Made by a program: the position numbers and the translations under genes. The notes beneath the pieces are model-generated. The model was not told the origin of the DNA, made no database searches, and saw only the letters and a list, made by a program, of their open reading frames with translations. DNA of 52,943 bases from Myxococcales bacterium (lineage in GTDB: Bacteria; Myxococcota_A; UBA9160; SMWR01): NCBI GenBank assembly GCA_029881215.1, contig JAOUNA010000002.1, positions 1-52,943 on the forward strand, given 5' to 3'. Below are positions 49,287-52,943 of this stretch, piece by piece; position 1 is the first letter of the stretch, and each line of letters opens with the position of its first letter.

Positions 49287-49688
49287 TCAGTCGTCCGCGG
49301 GCTCGAGCTCCAGGGCGCAGGAGTTCATGCAGTAGCGCTGACCGGTCGGCGCGGGTCCGTCGCTGAAGACGTGACCCAGATGGGCATCGCAGCGCGCGCA
49401 CAAGACCTCGATGCGCTGCATGCCGTGACTCGCGTCGTTCTCCGTGCGAATGCTCTCCGGGGCCACCGGCTGGGTGAAGCTCGGCCAGCCCGTGCCCGAG
49501 TCGTACTTGGCGGCAGAGCTGAACAGCTCGTTGCCGCAGCACGCGCAGCGATACGTCCCCGTCTCCTTGGCGTTCCAGAAGGCGCCCGAGAAGGCCGGCT
49601 CGGTGCCTTTCCTCCGGCACACTTCGAACTGCGCGGGCGTGAGCTGCTCGCGCCACTCGGCTTCGCTCTTGACGATCCGTCTGCCCAT
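49287..49688 (-). CDS. msrB: Peptide-methionine (R)-S-oxide reductase
   Basis: 133 residues, ATG with GGGAGG five bases upstream. Zinc ligands Cys48/Cys51 (RCACCG) and Cys97/Cys100 ([12 protein letters not shown]); active site [18 protein letters not shown] and catalytic Cys120 in [11 protein letters not shown]. Codon 120 is TGC, so it is a Cys form and not a selenoprotein. A second Cys at 124, where most members have Ala or Ser, might resolve the sulfenic acid. No signal peptide, so cytoplasmic. It repairs oxidised methionine with thioredoxin. Confidence 0.95.
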   Translation of the reverse strand: MGRRIVKSEAEWREQLTPAQFEVCRRKGTEPAFSGAFWNAKETGTYRCACCGNELFSSAAKYDSGTGWPSFTQPVAPESIRTENDASHGMQRIEVLCARCDAHLGHVFSDGPAPTGQRYCMNSCALELEPADD

Positions 49689-49983
49689 GCGCACCTCCCC
49701 TCGCGGATGCTCAGTGTACCCACGGCGCGCCAAGCCGGCCTGGTCCAGGACGGATCCCATGCCGACGATCTGCCACTCCCGCGAGCGCGAGGCACGCGCC
49801 GGCGCGCCGACTTTGCCAAGCGGGAGCGCGCGATAGGCGCACAAGCTGCCCGAATACCGCGCAGGACTGAGCGCATCGAACGCAGCGCCCGATTCAAGTC
49901 GCTGTCGGCGCGGGTCGATTCGCGCCAGGCGCGCTGACGACGCGGTCGCATCGCGCACACGCCGCGATTCGAGGAGTGCCCCG

Positions 49984-50853
49984 ATGCAGCACGCAAGACC
50001 TCTCGTCGTCCTGTCCCTCGCCGTTCTCTGCTTCGCGTCGGGCGCGGCCGCCGCCCCGGCGCCGCATGATCCGAAAGGGCAGATGGACGAGATCTTCTTC
50101 CTCTCGGGCCTCGAGGAGCAGCTCCGGATCCTGAGCGACGGGCTCGGCGCCGGCCTGGCGCCACACATCCAGCAGCTTCCCGCGCCGCAGGCCCAAGCGC
50201 TCGAGCGCGCCATCCTGCGCGAATTCAGCAGGGATGCGCTCCAGCGCGCGGTCGAGGCACGCCTCGAGCGCGCCTACGATGCCCGGAACGCCAGCGCGGT
50301 GCTGATCTGGCTGCGCTCACCGCTCGGACGCCGCATCTCGAAGCTCGAGATCGCTGCCTCGAGCGCCGACGCCGCGCGAGAGATGCAGTCGTACGCCCAG
50401 CTCATCCAGACCGAGAGCGGTGCGCCGCCCGCCGCACGCGTCGCGCTGATCGCGTCGCTCGAAGAGGCGACGGGCATGTCCGACTTCACCGTGGATCTCT
50501 CCCTGACCTCGGCCCTGGCGACAGCGCTTGGCGTCAACGGCGCGCTGCCCGTCGAGCATCGGGCCGACGAGGACGAGATCCGCGCCGGCATCGAGGCACA
50601 GCGCCCGATGCTCCGCGCCCAGATCCAGCAGGTGACGCAGATCGCGATGCTGTATTCCTATCGCAGTCTCAGCGACCCGGAGCTGCGAGACTACGTGGCG
50701 TTCGCGAGCGGCGGGCCGGGGCAGTGGTATCACGGCGTCGTGAAGAGCGCGCTGCTCGACGCCATCGTCAGGGCCTCGCTGCGCGTGGGAGAATCGGTCG
50801 CCACGGACCTGCGCGAGATGCCGAGTCCGCTACCCGCCAGCCCCGCGCAGTGA
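49984..50853 (+). CDS. Secreted DUF2059-like protein
   Basis: 289 residues, ATG with GAGGAG eight bases upstream. Signal peptide [20 protein letters not shown] then AAAAP. The mature protein is helical. [14 protein letters not shown] near the start and [19 protein letters not shown]-like text near residue 225 match the repeat pattern of DUF2059-type periplasmic proteins. No enzyme motif is visible; role unknown. It lies between a divergent msrB and the histidine kinase gene, 118 bases before it. Confidence 0.72.
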   Translation: MQHARPLVVLSLAVLCFASGAAAAPAPHDPKGQMDEIFFLSGLEEQLRILSDGLGAGLAPHIQQLPAPQAQALERAILREFSRDALQRAVEARLERAYDARNASAVLIWLRSPLGRRISKLEIAASSADAAREMQSYAQLIQTESGAPPAARVALIASLEEATGMSDFTVDLSLTSALATALGVNGALPVEHRADEDEIRAGIEAQRPMLRAQIQQVTQIAMLYSYRSLSDPELRDYVAFASGGPGQWYHGVVKSALLDAIVRASLRVGESVATDLREMPSPLPASPAQ

Positions 50854-50971
50854 ACCACCGCCCGCTTCAAGCTGCGGCGGCTGCGCGCCGACAGAGACGG
50901 CGAATGCGATTCTCCCGGATCGTGCTGTCGAACGCCGTGGCCGGAAGGCCGGAGTCGGGATCCACAGGGGC

Positions 50972-52943
<1,972 letters not shown>

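Noticed and set aside
49300-49340. Possible selenoprotein form of MsrB
   Set aside because: The catalytic codon is TGC in RYCMNSC; it is an ordinary cysteine enzyme.
49689-49983. Possible small gene or RNA in the 295-base gap between msrB and the DUF2059-like gene
   Set aside because: I see only the two Shine-Dalgarno sites and no convincing frame, tRNA cloverleaf or conserved RNA structure.

Overview
The window (52.9 kb, very GC-rich, coding density so high that no gap exceeds 300 bases) comes from a Gram-negative bacterium that makes LPS: it carries kdsA, an Lpt permease, an MsbA-like ABC transporter and a GspA/ExeA-type secretion ATPase fragment. Gene content (LCAD-like acyl-CoA dehydrogenase, SCP-x thiolase, CaiB/MaoC/CitE enzymes, tungsten-type AOR, NAD-linked formate dehydrogenase, DUF2791 ATPase) fits an uncultured deltaproteobacterial, myxobacterial or Binatota-like lineage. 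That placement is inference; there is no rRNA in the window. I found 45 protein genes (two cut by the window ends) and no tRNA, rRNA, IS element, integrase or CRISPR array.

Layout. 1-3.4 kb: ExeA-like C-terminus, a flippase-like membrane protein, a tiny conserved protein and a NYN-LOTUS RNase. 3.4-6.9 kb (minus strand): acyl-CoA dehydrogenase and a single protein containing both LptF and LptG. 7.1-17.8 kb: an envelope-lipid block with a sugar-nucleotide-type cytidylyltransferase, kdsA, an ELM1-family protein, an MsbA-like exporter, a second nucleotidyltransferase, a phosphoesterase, a CDP-alcohol phosphatidyltransferase with a degenerate nucleotidyltransferase domain, an exported Svf1/CrtC-like barrel, a lipid kinase and a Tam41-like nucleotidyltransferase. 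The last four are nearly touching and read as a kinase, CDP-activation and head-group-transfer pathway for an unknown polar lipid. 17.9-25 kb: a MarR regulator with a palindromic operator, SDR, SCP-x thiolase, GPH-type transporter, alpha/beta hydrolase and NSS transporter. 25.2-30.5 kb: a 2OG-oxygenase-like protein, an ABC-class ATPase, a half-epimerase/rhodanese fusion, a Nudix hydrolase and a HEMGH membrane protein.

30.5-37.5 kb (minus strand) is a tight operon: NuoE-NuoF-like diaphorase, a MobA-MoaD fusion, aldehyde:ferredoxin oxidoreductase and the FdsA-like catalytic subunit. It is driven from an AT-rich promoter island with tandem CTTAT repeats. 38.6-42.4 kb (minus strand) is peroxiredoxin, CitE-like lyase, MaoC-type hydratase and mesaconyl-CoA C1-C4 CoA transferase, which is the C5 branch of the 3-hydroxypropionate bi-cycle (propionyl-CoA plus glyoxylate towards acetyl-CoA plus pyruvate). 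42.6-52.9 kb holds phhB, an ArsM-like methyltransferase, a secreted orphan, a UbiA prenyltransferase, a HelD-like helicase, a TauE/SafE permease, msrB, a DUF2059-like secreted protein and a hybrid PAS histidine kinase running off the end.

Strongest leads: the fused LptF-LptG; the MobA-MoaD fusion inside a formate dehydrogenase/AOR operon; the half-epimerase/rhodanese fusion; the lipid head-group cluster; the mesaconyl-CoA module; and a recurring TANNCT -10-like hexamer placed 6-9 bases before start codons that lack a Shine-Dalgarno, which suggests leaderless transcripts.
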